Shown: positions 1-11,479 of the stretch, piece by piece
Layout: every line of letters starts with the position of its first letter
Position numbering within the stretch: the first letter of the stretch is position 1
Assembly (NCBI GenBank): GCA_958295665.1
Contig: OY282558.1
Span: 181,700,015-181,764,014, forward strand
Direction of reading: 5' to 3'
Source: Tipula vernalis
Taxonomy: Eukaryota > Arthropoda > Insecta > Diptera > Tipulidae
Length of the DNA: 64,000 bases
Notes under the pieces: model-generated
What the model saw: only the letters and a program-made list of their open reading frames with translations
Databases searched by the model: none
What the model was told of the DNA's origin: nothing
Position numbers and translations under genes: made by a program

Positions 1-640
1 AAGAATCTTGAAAAAGTGTTCCGCTTCACAAACTTTCTTGGTATATAGAATTTGTTTTCTTAATTATCGAGTAAGTCGGTATGAGACCTGGTCATTAGTA
101 GTCAAGCGAGTCAAAACTTGCTGTAAAGTAGTCACCAATAATGCTTTTTATTAAAAGTGTGGCAGTTTTGATTTTATGAAAACTTTATTCTCAGTTTGTG
201 ATATACGATGCTATTAGCATCGCATATTGATCAGTGATCACTATACGATAGAAGCCTTGCTAAACGGAATCAAAATGCAGCCATCGTATCGAATACAATT
301 GAATTACTAATTATTTTTATTATCTTCTAAATGTTATGACCCCCCAATTTGAGCATGAGTTTATAACCCAGCTCAGTTCACGCTTTAGCGGCACAATTTC
401 TCGCGCAACAGTGCAACTTCTATTCGATGAAGATCGTCCCCATGGTATGACATGTCCATCGATTTGAGGCATATCCAGCATAATTGTCATACATAATTTT
501 AATTATGTACAATATTTACTCATAAAAAATATTATTTTTGACCGAAGTGAAGTTCTTAGCAAATAACAAAAAATGTAGTGATGTGAGTTAAACTAAATAG
601 TATACATTTAGGAGATTTTTATATCGTCGAATAAACGATG
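1..640. other. no gene recognised
   Basis: AT-rich non-coding DNA. I see no open frame of interest, no repeat boundary and no RNA gene. Confidence 0.5.
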
Positions 641-873
641 GAAGTGACTAAATTTATTTACACAAATCAAAAGTCTCAAAGTCAAATGATTTTTCTCGAA
701 TGTTCGTAGTATAGTAAGCACTTGATGAAGAAATTATCAAATGGCCGGTCCCTGGGATCAGCCCGAGGGACCGGCCATTTGATAATTTTTACATCAAGCG
801 CGTACTATACGAACATTCAGGAAAAATAATTTAACTTTGAGACTTTTGATTTTTGTTGAATAAATTTCGTCGG
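641..873. repeat. foldback (palindromic) repeat
   Basis: The left arm (about 641-753) is complementary to the right arm (about 766-873) around a 12-base loop. The innermost stem is a GC-rich block containing GGCCGGTCCCT and its complement. Part of the right arm is present again in direct orientation at about 926-990, so a second broken copy lies beside it. No coding capacity. It looks like a MITE or foldback element; the family is unknown. Confidence 0.75.
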
Positions 874-925
874 TGGAAAATCGTACTACATTTGATGAAA
901 ATACTGTTTGTTGTTTATATGGTAG

Positions 926-990
926 ACCCGAGGGACCGGCCATTTGATAATTTTTACATCAAGCACTATGGACATTCGAGGAAAATTTTG
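926..990. repeat. partial duplicate of the foldback arm
   Basis: This stretch repeats 762-827 in the same orientation, starting at CCCGAGGGACCGGCC, with small differences further out. It probably arose by local duplication or from a second truncated copy of the foldback element. Confidence 0.65.
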
Positions 991-1341
991 TTTGGTTTCT
1001 TTATTGAACAAAAATCGTCACTGAATTGCATTATAATCTATTACAGCGCTGTCCAACTTTCCAATGATCGCGGGCCAAATAATATTTTTGAAGACAGCCG
1101 GGCCAACATATACTTTATTTAATGCAATAACTAGATAATAACTTTTCTACAAATAATAATATTTATTAATTCATTTTCTTACATAAAAATTCAGTATGTA
1201 GATATTCATCATTTATTCATAAAATTATACTTAACATATAAAAAGTTTCAATGTGATAACTGCAAATGACGCTGTTCTGATAAAATTTGTTTAATATCTA
1301 CCATATTTCGATGTTTGTTGTTGAAATTCGTATTATTTCTT

Positions 1342-2956
1342 CTAATTTACTATTACTGATTGAATTCCGATATTTCGATTTAATGTATTTCTATCAGAAA
1401 ATCCCGTTTCACATATACAGGTGCTTCCAAACATAGATATTATTTGTAATCCAAAATTGCGGAGATTTGGATATTTGTCTTTCGGTAACAACTTAAAGAA
1501 CTCAATTCCATTTTCTTTTCTAGATAAAAAAAAATTGATCGGCTTGTAATTCACACAATTCCATGTGATACTGAATATCTGTGTCTTCGACATTAATAGA
1601 CATTGGATTATTAAACATCGCTAAGCTGACTTTTAACGAATCAAAATCTGAAAATCGTTTCGAAAAATTTTCAATCAAGATATCTAACATTCGAACAAAC
1701 TTTTGGAAATTTAAGTTTTCGTTAAGTACTTTCATCTCATCAAATAGTTCTTGAAATCTGATAAATTTTTGTTTTCCAAATTAGATTTTAATAAATGCAG
1801 TTTGTTTCTGGATCCAGTTACGTGACTATAAAGATCGCTGACATTTTGATCTTTCCCTTGCAAAGACTTATTTAAAATATTTAAATATTGGGTAATATCA
1901 GTTAGAAATGCAAGCGACATGAGAAATTGAATTGAAATGAGTTCCCTGGACAAATCTGATTCGCCTTGTTCTGTTAAGAAAAAATGAATTTCCTTTCTGA
2001 GTTGGAAAAATCGATTTAAACATTTACCTGAACTCAACCATCGAACGTTGCTGTGTAGTAATAGATCACCATATTGGGCATCTAGTTCTTCTAAAAATAT
2101 TATAAATTTTCGATGGGTAAGTGCGCGATTCCACCTCTTATTTTGTTGGTTATTTTCGTAACCGTGTCCATTATATTGCTCATTCCCATTGTAGACCCAC
2201 ACAAACTTTCTTACCTAATATATTCTTTTCTTAATTAATACCACCTGCTTTCATCAATCTTTTGAGCCCAATATTTTCGCCGGTCATAGATTTGGCATCA
2301 TCAGTCACAATGGCTGTACATTTCTTACAATTAGTGACTTTCGTTACTGCACTTTTGAGTTCTTTGAAAATGTCTTCGCCTTTCGTGTTCTCGTGAAGCG
2401 ACGCGAGTTTTAATAGCTCCTCAAAAGAGTTAAAATCAGCATCCATAGTCCGGATAAAAATTAACATTTGGCTGGTGTGAGCAATATCCGTGCTCTCATC
2501 TAATGCTATAGAAAAGTAGCAGCACTTTTCAATTATCTCTTCCTATTATTCGCTAACGTGTTTATCAATTTCCAAGACCTGTCGACTTACAGGTTGATGA
2601 GAAAGCGAGACCTTTTCGAACTTCTTTGCAATCGCCTCTTCGCCAAATGATCGAGCCATTTCAATTGCACATTTTTTTATAAGTTCTCCGTCTGTGAACG
2701 GTTTTTTGGCTTTTGTAATTTCTTTACAAACGGCAAAGGAAGCATGTACTGATTCTTCTTGAATATTCTTTACATTGGTAAAAAAAGAAGATTGTTGTTT
2801 AAGCTGATCTTTCAGCTTCTGGATTAAAGTGTTTCTTGACTCTTCTTTATATCCTACGTACTTGTCTTCATGACTTGTATTGTAATGTCGCTTTATGTTA
2901 TACTCCTTACAAACTGCAATATTTTGTAAACAAACCAAACATGTAATTTTTTCCAT
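1342..2956 (-). pseudogene. hAT transposase relic (ZBED5/GTF2IRD2-like)
   Basis: The minus-strand reading starts at 2956 with a BED-like zinc finger (a CxxC pair, CLVC, then HYNTSH). The core follows, with the segment around NVRWLSSGKCLNRFF, typical of the ZBED5/GTF2IRD2/SCAND3-like hAT group, and a C-terminal dimerisation part containing FGSTCICETGFS. The protein is split over at least four frames (2956-2546, 2467-2231, 2202-1732 and 1593-1342), with stops near 2545 and 2230 and a frame change near 1735. It would have cut and pasted the element spanning 1044-11763, whose left end is 300 bp beyond its stop. It is clearly inactive now. Confidence 0.85.
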
Positions 2957-3179
2957 TGTGCATGACGAATAAATGTTGTTTTTCCCAGCATTCCTGAAAT
3001 GCTCTATTTTCTAATTCTACTTTTCTTATTTTATTCTCACTCAAATTTATATGAATGTATTTAATTTTTTTCACCAATTATTAATATTTTATAAACTTTA
3101 TTTGTAATAGATGAAAACGTGATAAAGTTCACTTAACTTTTTCACAAAACTATTTTATCAAAATGCACCGTAACTCACC

Positions 3180-4862
3180 CCTAATTCGTATTAGGGGGAC
3201 AAGGGATGTTCCTTGGTGGAACCATACCCTGGAAACTAAAAGACGAGAGGTTCGTAAACTTTTCAACAGGGCTAAGAGGACAAACGATTGGACAACCTAT
3301 CAAAAGTCTCTTACCCAGTATAACGTCGCTCTTAGGAAACGCAAGAGGTCGAGCTGGAGAGACTTCTGTGAAAAAATAGATAGGCTGCCTGCGGCTTGTC
3401 GACTCCAGAAGGCACTCTCCTTGGACCACAGAAATCCGTTGGGATATGTAGGGAAACCGAATGGAGAGACAACTACATCCAGGGAGGAAACTCTCGAATG
3501 CCTGGTGAAAGGCCACTTCCCAGAGTGTACTGTCCTTGGATGCCAGGAAGACCTCGACGTAGACATTGTGCATCCCTACCTGATTCCAAGGGAAGCTTAT
3601 AGGTTCTCAAGAGATATCTTCACTCCCGGAAAAATAAAATGGGCCGTTAATTCCTTTGGTCCCTCCGGGAGGGTTTTTTTTATATCCTGCATTTTTACAG
3701 CAAGGCCTACAAATACTGTTGCCTTATTTGATTAGACTCTTTAGAGCCAGCTACAGCTTACAATATGTTCCAAGTAGCTGGAGGGAGGTGCGGGTGATTT
3801 TTATCCCGAAAACGGGAAGAAGATCCGCAGAGGACGTCGGATCTTATAGACCCATTAGCCTCACATCATTTATTCTGAAGACCATTGAGAAGATACTGCA
3901 GATACAGCGCTCCATGAGCTGACAACAAATATCGAAGATACACTTCGGAATAAAGAGGTTTTGTTATGCTCCTTCATCGATATTCAAAGGGCTTTTGACA
4001 ATACCAAGTTCGAAATGATTCAAGAACAAGCAAATGTAAGGGGAATAGACTCCTCCACCACAGGGTGGATAATCAATATGCTTAGAAACAAGAGGATAAC
4101 GGCCTCCTTTGGTGATAAAACCATCACGATTGCAGCTACCAGGGGTTGTCCCCAGGGGGGAGTTCTCTCAGCTTTTTTGTGGCTACTCGTGATGGATGGA
4201 CTACTTATAAGATTAAAAAACTCTCACTTCTCGAATATCACCTACGCGGACGATCTAGTCTTAGTGGTCAGGTGGAAATTCGAGAGTACAGTAGCGGAAC
4301 GTATGCAATATGCCCTCGAGTTGGTAAGCGACTGGTGTATTGAGACGGGCCTTAAAGTAAACCCCAACAAAATTATTTGTACTTTCTTTACAAATCGGAG
4401 GAAAACCATTCTCCCACCTCTATCTCTAAGTGGGGAAATTCTCCAAATGGCGACAGAGGTTAAGTACCTGGGAGTGATGCTTGATCAGAAACTGACATGG
4501 AACCCGTTTTTAAAATATATCACAAACAAGGCAAATAGGGCGCATTTCACTTGCCAAAGAATGATTGACAAAACGTAGGGTCTGAATCCCCAAATGGCAT
4601 TTTAGTTATACTCAACCATCGTAAGACCAATAATCTCTTATGCGGCGTTTGTGTGGTGGCCTAAGACAGAGCAAAGTGGTGCCTGATCAATATTGGCTAG
4701 GATCCAAAGGCTAGTTTGTTTGAGTGTAACGGGAGCAATGAAAACCTGCCCTACAGCTGCTCTTGAGCCCCAATTCTCACCACTACACTTGCACCTTAAA
4801 AGAGTAGCTGGTTCAAGGGCAGTCAATCTAAAAATAACATCTCAAATTAAAACTATTAGAGC
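3180..4862 (+). pseudogene. reverse transcriptase part of the LOA-like element
   Basis: The order of segments is: the post-endonuclease linker with VPWWNHTLETKRREVRKLF; an RT finger segment with SYRPISLTSF near 3840; FIDIQRAFD near 3975 (first catalytic Asp); GCPQGGVLS near 4150; the catalytic TYADDLVLV near 4240; and VKYLGVMLDQKLTW near 4465. The catalytic YADD is intact, but the reading is broken by frame changes near 3650 and 3920 and by stops near 4577 and 4605. The last legible part (to 4862) is the thumb-like region before RNase H. Its continuation is at 9652. Confidence 0.85.
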
Positions 4863-5579
4863 AGGGGTGCTATTCTCGAACCATTACGAAAACTTTCGTA
4901 TTGCGAGTTAGTGTCAAAGTATTACGAAAACCCTAAAATCGTATTCTTGAAATCGGATTACGAAAATTTTCGCAACGGAACGTTACTAAAATTTTCGTAA
5001 TGGTTTTTTCGTTTCCCATTGCATTTCGTAATGAAATCATTTGGATTTTTGTGTTAATTATATTGATAAGGATGTTCATAAAACTCAATATTTTCTATTC
5101 TCAATATTTTATAAAAAAAGTGAACACAAAAGCGTACCTTTTTTTTCTTGGTTTCACGTGTTCTTAAAAATATGTATTATTTATTTCGAGATAACGATGT
5201 ACATAACTATGCATTCGGTTTTGTTTACTACCTATAACTAGAACAAAACCATATTTTCTTCTAAATTTTTGTATTTACATGTCGTATACCTAAATCTTGG
5301 GATATTTTTTTAAATGCTTGACCACTTTCTAATTTTAAACAATACGTGTAAGGGTATGAGATTTTTTCGTAATTGACAATTGGATAGCGGACAAAAATGG
5401 AATATGTGATTCAATACAACAAAAATATGTTATTTAAAGCTATATTGCTTATTTAACTTTTATATTTATTTGTTAAAATTGTAATGATTGGAAATTAATT
5501 AATGCAATGTGTAGTTTAAAGTGTGATTTTTATCATTCATTAAGTTCATTTGGAACAATTTTGTTTTATTATTTTAAAT

Positions 5580-5720
5580 GCCCTGTCTTCAAACATTACG
5601 AAAATTTTCGTAATGCACAATATTTTCGTAATCGTAATGGTGAAATCATAAATTAGTATTCTTGAAGCCATTACGAAAATTACGAAGAGAGGAATAAAAA
5701 ACTAAAAAGATTTCGAAAGA
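5580..5720. repeat. internal copy of the Harbinger-like inverted-repeat unit
   Basis: This block contains CATTACGAAAATTTTCGTAA and neighbouring sequence (TAGTATTCTTGAAGCCATTA) that is inverted relative to about 9485-9620 near the right end. The left arm therefore holds two spaced blocks of the terminal sequence. No coding content between 5050 and 5580. Confidence 0.6.
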
Positions 5721-6390
5721 GATGATTAAAAATGTTAGTATAACTGAGAATATTAAGCGAAGCGGACGCTTTCTTTACTTAAAATTATAAATTGTTGTGA
5801 ATTTTTGTCAATAATGGCTTATTTATTTAATATTAAATTAAATATATTAAAAATGATTGTGTATGCTACTTTTTCTTTTAAAGGGAAAATGACTTCGGTC
5901 TAAAAAGACCAATGTATTGAAATCTTGTCAAAAATGGCCAAAAACTTGTTTGATCCAAAATCATTTATCTCGACGTTTTGAAAGTTCTTGAGTCCGAAAA
6001 AGAAAAAAAAAAATATGTCTGTCCGTCTTTCTTGACGTCTGGATATCTCTACCCATGATATCTCGAGAATTGCTTACCCGATTTAGAATTTTTTTTTCCA
6101 AAAATCTGTTTTTATGGTACGGCGGTACATATGATTGTATGATGGTACGATTGAACGATGATATAATGTTATGTCGTGTATGATGGCATGATGGCTTGAT
6201 GGTATGGTAGTAGGATGATAAGATCCTATGCAATGCCACTACATAAAAAGCCATGAAAAAAAACTTGTAGTGGTGTTAAGGCAATAAAAATTTTTATTTT
6301 CCAATGGAACGTAAACACAATCATATGGGATTTTGTGTTGCCTTTATTTTAAATTTTTATTGATAAATAGAAATAATTTTAAATTAAATA

Positions 6391-8456
6391 CAATCTGTTT
6401 CGTCGGCAAGTGACCCCCTTGTGTGTTGGTGATAGCTTTTCACATTTTTCATCATATCTCCCAAGTTATGGGCTCGATTTTAGTTCTGTTTGCGGTTTTT
6501 GAAAGCTTATGAGTCACTTTATTGGTTAATTTGCACACTAAGCCAGGTATTTGTAAAGAATGTAACAAATTGTGGAAAAATCACATTTTTTTACTTAAAC
6601 GATTTTTTTATTTAAAAAAACCTCTACTTCTTAAAAAAAATGAACTGTAAGTCGAAAAAATTTCCCGTGACATGGTTATTTTATTTATAATTATTAAAAC
6701 AGTAACTCATAAAATATTCGAACACCAATTTGTCAAAAAAATGGCGTTTGTAGCCGTTTAGGTATAGTGATGATATCTAACCAAATCTTTTATATGATCG
6801 AAAACTCAAATTGGTAAGTAATAATAAATAGTTCAGTTGTTCGCTAACCGATCGTGTGACACTATGTACTCTCAGTGTTCTGTGTTTTAACAATTTTAAG
6901 TTTGTGTGATAATTAAAATGACAGTTTGTGTTAAGTAAACGCTTAATCATTACAATGACACATTTGCGTGATCTACCATCTTCTCATGTAGCCGATATGC
7001 ATTTTGTAAACCTGTTCTGTAATGGAAATGCACGCGTTGCTGTCGAAAAATACAGGCGTCGATATCCAACAGACCAGTACTTGGATATAGGACATTCATT
7101 GCAATACATCGACATTTTTCCGAACAAGGATTATTCCAACAACAACACGAGTCCAGCGTGAATATTAACGTATACGTTAGAAGAGGATTTATTACGATTA
7201 ATATGCGCTGACCCTACGACAAGTATCAGCCGCCTGTCTATTAGATTAGGCATATCGAGGTCAAGAAGGCCTTAATCCTTATCACTTCCATCGTGCTCAA
7301 CATCCAGGAGATGTGGACCATCGTGCCAGATCAGTTTTTTGTAACTGGATAATTTCACAGCAAAGAAGTGATGTCAATTTTATAAGGAGAATATTGTGGA
7401 CAGATAAAGCTACTTTCACCAGGGCGGGTATAACAAATTATAGAAACCTCCATGTTTGCGCCGTCGAAAACCCAAACGTCGTAAGGGAGACAGCTTTCCA
7501 GAGTCAATTTGCTATAAATGTATAGGCGGGAATGATCCACGATTAACTTATCGGACCTTACGTGGTAATAAACAGGCTTGATCAACACGTATTATTAGAA
7601 TTTTCAGGAATCACGTTGTCATGGAAAAAGTGCTATTGTTGAGGAGAAGGCGAATGCAGCTGCAATTAGATGGAGCTCCAGCACATTTTGCAAAGTTAAT
7701 ACGTGATAATTTGAATTAAAATTATCCACGGTGGATCGGTAGAGGAGGTCCTGTAGCCTGGCCGCCAAGGTCCCCTGATCTTACGCCCCTAGATTTTTAT
7801 TTCTGACAGCAAGAATTTTCGCTGCTGCAGCAGAAACAAGAGGCAACCCTTAACAATTGCGTTGGACAACAACTAGTGTGATCAGGAGAGCCTTCGTTTG
7901 TTTACAAGAGAATGGAGAGCATTTCGAACATGTCATTTAATTAAAAAGGTTTATTAATTTGTAATACAAATTGTTTTTATTGATTTTTAATAAAACAGTA
8001 TTATTTTATTTCTTTGACTTTAATTTAAACATCTTTTTTGTTTAATTTCCCTACTTTCTCTAGGTGATTTTTGCGCGGTATTTTTAAGAGTTAGCTAGTA
8101 GCAAAGTTTTGTCAATTTGTAGATATTATGCTGTAGATTAATAATAATAATTAAAATAATTAACTTAATGGGACATTTTCACGGTTTACAGTTCAGTTTT
8201 TTAAAAAGTAGAGGTTTTCTTAACTAAAAAAAATAACTATTTCCCGTAATTTTTTACATTCTTTAAAAAAACCTAGCTAAGTGCGCAAACTATCAAATAA
8301 AGTGACTCATAAACTTCATCTTTCCAAAAACCGCAAACAGAATTATAATCGAGCCGATAACTTGAAAATGAGCCACCCACTTTAAAGGATTTTTGCGATA
8401 ATTTTACTTAAATATTCTGAATTTTTCGGCCGGTCACTTGACGACGAAACACATTG
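6391..8456 (+). mobile_element. Tc1/mariner element with long inverted repeats
   Basis: The left end CAATCTGTTTCGTCG and the right end (CAATGTGTTTCGTCG on the minus strand) match, and inverted similarity runs inward for about 260 bp. Both ends carry the blocks around AAAACCTCTACTT and GAGTCACTTTAT. TA dinucleotides flank both ends (6389-6390 and 8457-8458), the signature target of this superfamily. A decayed transposase is inside. The insertion cleanly divides one arm of the surrounding palindrome, so it is younger than that palindrome. Confidence 0.9.
6955..7940 (+). pseudogene. Tc1/mariner transposase relic
   Basis: The N-terminal helix-turn-helix of the DUF4817 type is legible (FCNGNARVAVEKYRRRYP near 7010). 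The catalytic domain follows, with ILWTDKATF near 7390 (first Asp), LDGAPAHFA near 7670 (second Asp) and SPDLTPLDFYF near 7775 (third acidic residue, Asp), so the triad reads D, D, D. Numerous frame changes and stops separate these pieces, for example at 7159, 7523 and 7717. It is non-functional. The reading direction and position agree with the inverted repeats at 6391 and 8456. Confidence 0.85.
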
Positions 8457-9651
8457 TATATCTTGCAGCTTGTACAGAATTTTAATTGAAATTAATAAAA
8501 TTTTAATTAACAATTTTGTATTTTAGTAAATTGATTTTTAGGGAAATCGTTATCGTTCGTGTTTTTTTTAAATTTCTTTTCGTAGATTACTAGATTAGTT
8601 TTATTATAAATCATGGCTGTTTATGTAGTAGCATTGGTAAAGTAAAAAAAACTAATCTAGTAATCTACGAAATGAAATTTTTTAAAAAGCACGGAGCCTG
8701 ATGATGTTTGAGAATAAAAATCAGTTTACTAAAACGCAAGATTGTGAATTAAAATCTTATTAATTTTAATTAAAATTGTGGACAAGCTGCAATTCGATAT
8801 ATTTAATTTAAAATTATTTATATTTATCAATAAAAATGTTCATTTAAATTGAAAATAAAGACAACACAAAATAATTCCCATATGATTCTGTTTAAGTTTC
8901 ATAGGAAAATAAAAATCTTTATTCCCCTCTTTATATTGGGGATTTGACTTTTGTAGACTGATGTCATGCCTATTTATGTAGTGGCATTGTCCTATGATTC
9001 TATGACAATATGATTTTAGATCGTATTGTCGTACGATACTATTATGTTATGATGGTATGATTGTATGACTTTACGTACCATTAGTATTAGCCGCCTATGA
9101 CGGTATATTAATTCAATTCCAATTACAACACGCGACATTTAAAAATACATCCCAAATTGTCCATTAGTATTGTAGCTATTACCCTTATTTTTAAGAAAAT
9201 AATAAACACACCACAAGCAAATTACCCAGCAAGGTACCCTTTTTTTGTGGTAATAAAATAATAAATATTTATCGAAATGTAAATACATTAATTACATTTA
9301 ACCATCAACAGAAATTATTGAGTTTTATGAACGTATTTGTATGAATAAAATTAAAACAAAAATCTAAATGATTTCATTACGAAATGCAATAAGAAACACA
9401 AAAACCATCCGAAAATTTTAGTAACGTTCCGTTGCGAAAATTTTCGTAATCCGGATTTCAAGAATACCATTTTAAGAACTTACATTTTCATCTTCTCTCT
9501 CGAAATTTTATTATTTCTTTTTGCCTCTCTTCGTTATATTCGTAATGGTTTCAAGAATACTAAATTATGATTTCACCATTACTAATACGGAAATAGCATT
9601 ACGAAAATTTTCGGTTACGAAAATTTTCGTAATGTTTCAAGAATAGCACCC

Positions 9652-10690
9652 CAGGACATAATAGCATCCTGGAGAAATTGAATCTGGACGAGGATATAAT
9701 CCAAGTATCAGACGTGATGTTTAAAACTATTGACTGTCGGAGTAATTTCACGATTGGGATACCCGACAAGGAACAAGCGGGGAGTATCATCTCCTCCTTA
9801 CCCCGTCATGCCTCCATATGGTACACTGACGGTTCAAAATCAGGCGTGGGTACGGGTGCGGGTATAATCGGGCCGGGTCTCGAACTCTGTATTCCATTGG
9901 GTAAAACTCCCACAGTTTTCCAAGCAGAGATATTTGCGATCGAGGTATGTGTTCTTCGATGTCTCACAAAAAAATATAGAAAAAAACCGAGAGTTACGTA
10001 ATATCGGACAGCCAGGCGGCATTGCTTGCCTTAGGAGCATCAGTATTCTATTCCAAAATAATCTGGAGCTGCTATCGCAACCTTCTAGAACTCAGCAGGG
10101 AGAATAAAGTAACCTTTTCGTGGTCCCCCGGCCATTCCGATATACAGGAAAACGAGGCGGCAGACCGCTGTGCAAAAGAGGCAGCGGAGAGCGCTTTCCT
10201 TGGCCCCGAGCCTAGTATTGGTTACTCCAAGAGCCATCTGGCAAATGGCATAAGGAATTGGGAACAAAAACATACGAAAATGTTCTGGGAGTCCTCCATT
10301 GGGATGAGACAGACCAAAAATCTATTAAGCTATGGTATTAGACGTTTAGATCAGGCAATTAAGATGGATAGACAGTCTCTAAAATCCCTCATCTGGTACT
10401 TAACAGGACATGGCCCTTTTAATGAACATCTGGAGAAAATGGGAAAGTCCCCTACAGACCGTTGTAGATTCTGCAACCTGGAAAGGGAAACATCCTAACA
10501 TCTACTATTTACGTGTGATGCTATAGTCCATAAAAGACTTAAATTCCTCCATGCATACTACAGTGGCCTAACGCCGGCCCTTTAAATATGCATGAGCTGG
10601 TGGCGTTTATCACGGACTTGAACCTCCACTTTACGTGAAACCTCCTGGGGATGCACAATAGACGTCAATGGTCGCGGTGCCCAGGGCTAG
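9652..10690 (+). pseudogene. RNase H and C-terminal part of the LOA-like element
   Basis: The reading resumes with GHNSILEKL and reaches an RNase H domain: IWYTDGSKSGVGTGAG near 9820 (first Asp), FQAEIFAIEVC near 9920 (Glu), ISDSQAALLAL near 10005 (Asp; a frame change lies here) and WSPGHSDIQENEAADRCAKEA near 10120 (final Asp). The C-terminal segment has WYLTGHGPFNEHLEKMG and a CRFCNLE zinc-knuckle start near 10465, then a stop. The 3' untranslated region contains GACGTCAATGGTCGCGGTGC and ends in an A-rich tail. RNase H would remove the RNA template during second-strand synthesis. Confidence 0.85.
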
Positions 10691-10928
10691 TATAGCTCAC
10701 CCCGTATAAAAAAAAATAAACTCACAGATAAACTATTTTAAATTAACTCACAAAACCGAACAATTTTATACACACTAACACAGCATTAAACACAGTCTAA
10801 TAAATTTAACAGTTTTTTAAAATAATGAGACAAAACAGAACGAATTTACTAACTAATACCGGTTAAAACAAAGTTATTAAGTATAAACTCTCATTCTGAC
10901 GTACATATATTATAAACATTCTCTCTAT

Positions 10929-11479
10929 TTTTTAATTTATATGATTTTAATACGTTCCGAAGATTGTAAGAGAATTCAATCGCCGGCAGCATATCAGAAA
11001 TTACATGAATTAATTAACATTTCAACAAAAAAATTAATAAAGTAAAATTATCGTACACAGAAATAGAGCTGAGTGAATGTCGTGAAGAAGAAAAAATTGT
11101 AAGAGAATTTATCTGTATTAGTATGATTCGCTAGTACATAACGCATAGCACATTCTGTATATAAAGAATGTAAATTGTGGTATAATCAGTCCAGTCGCCG
11201 CGGCCTGATGAGAAGATTGATTTTTTCATAATCATAAGCTCATCAGTTCGAAACTAGATTGAATTCTCTTACAATCTTCGGAACGTATTAAAATCATATA
11301 AATTAAAAAATTAAATAAATAGAATTCGGTCTATTAGTCAATTTCGTTGAATGATTGTTCGTAAATACTAATATACTTCTCGTGTTAATAAAAACACATT
11401 TAAAATGGTCTAATCGCCGGTAGCATATTAGAAATTACATGAATTAATTAACATTTCAACAAAAAATTAATAAAGTAAA
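10929..11479. mobile_element. composite MITE-like insertion with 11-bp flanking repeats
   Basis: An inverted-repeat unit runs from 10929 to 11313 with arms of about 54 bp (AATACGTTCCGAAGATTGTA and its complement at the two ends). After it come about 90 bp of unique DNA and then a second, direct copy (about 11405-11479) of the internal block that starts AATCGCCGGCAGCATAT near 10980. The whole is bracketed by the direct repeat ATTCTCTCTAT at 10918-10928 and 11480-11490. A second member of the family lies at 23525-23910. No coding frame. It sits in the right part of the first hAT element. Confidence 0.65.

Larger units (their letters stand above)
6210..9010. repeat. long palindrome split by a mariner insertion
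   Basis: If the mariner at 6391-8456 is set aside, the left arm (about 6210-6390 continuing at 8457-8600) pairs with the right arm (about 8650-9010) around a loop near 8625. The inner stem is TTCGTAGATTACTAGATTAG and its complement. Both outer arms carry CAATGCCACTACATAAA in opposite orientation. Total length without the mariner is about 730 bp, nearly all of it inverted repeat. It lies inside the element of 4865-9651, either as its centre or as a separate insertion. Confidence 0.7.
4865..9651. mobile_element. Harbinger-like DNA element with long inverted repeats
   Basis: The two ends are exact inverted copies, GGGTGCTATTCT, and the inverted similarity continues with small gaps for well over 150 bp (about 4865-5050 against 9360-9651). 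It includes repeated self-complementary units of the type ATTACGAAAATTTTCGTAAT. A 3-bp duplication CAG flanks it at 4862-4864 and 9652-9654. Three-base duplications of CWG or TWA type are known for PIF/Harbinger. No Harbinger transposase is visible, so it would be non-autonomous. Superfamily assignment rests only on the duplication and on the absence of other signatures. Confidence 0.65.
3179..10718 (+). mobile_element. LOA-like non-LTR retrotransposon, 5'-truncated, interrupted
   Basis: The insertion begins inside the linker before the reverse transcriptase and ends in an A-rich tail near 10705-10718. A 7-bp direct repeat, AACTCAC, lies just before it (3172-3178) and just after the tail (10719-10725), as expected for target-primed reverse transcription. 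It sits inside the hAT element of 1044-11763. Between its RT and RNase H parts it is split by a long-inverted-repeat DNA element (4865-9651). The RT followed by RNase H and a cysteine-rich tail fits the LOA or I groups, which unlike Jockey carry RNase H. Confidence 0.8.

Noticed and set aside
853..1122. 89-codon open frame on the + strand
   Set aside because: It overlaps the partial foldback repeat and the terminal repeat of the first hAT element, and has no protein-like motif.
11200..11260. A true hammerhead ribozyme in the MITE
   Set aside because: CTGATGAG and CGAAAC are present, but stem II would be only about three base pairs and CTGATGAG instead pairs with CTCATCAG downstream. I list it only as a weak lead, not as an RNA feature.
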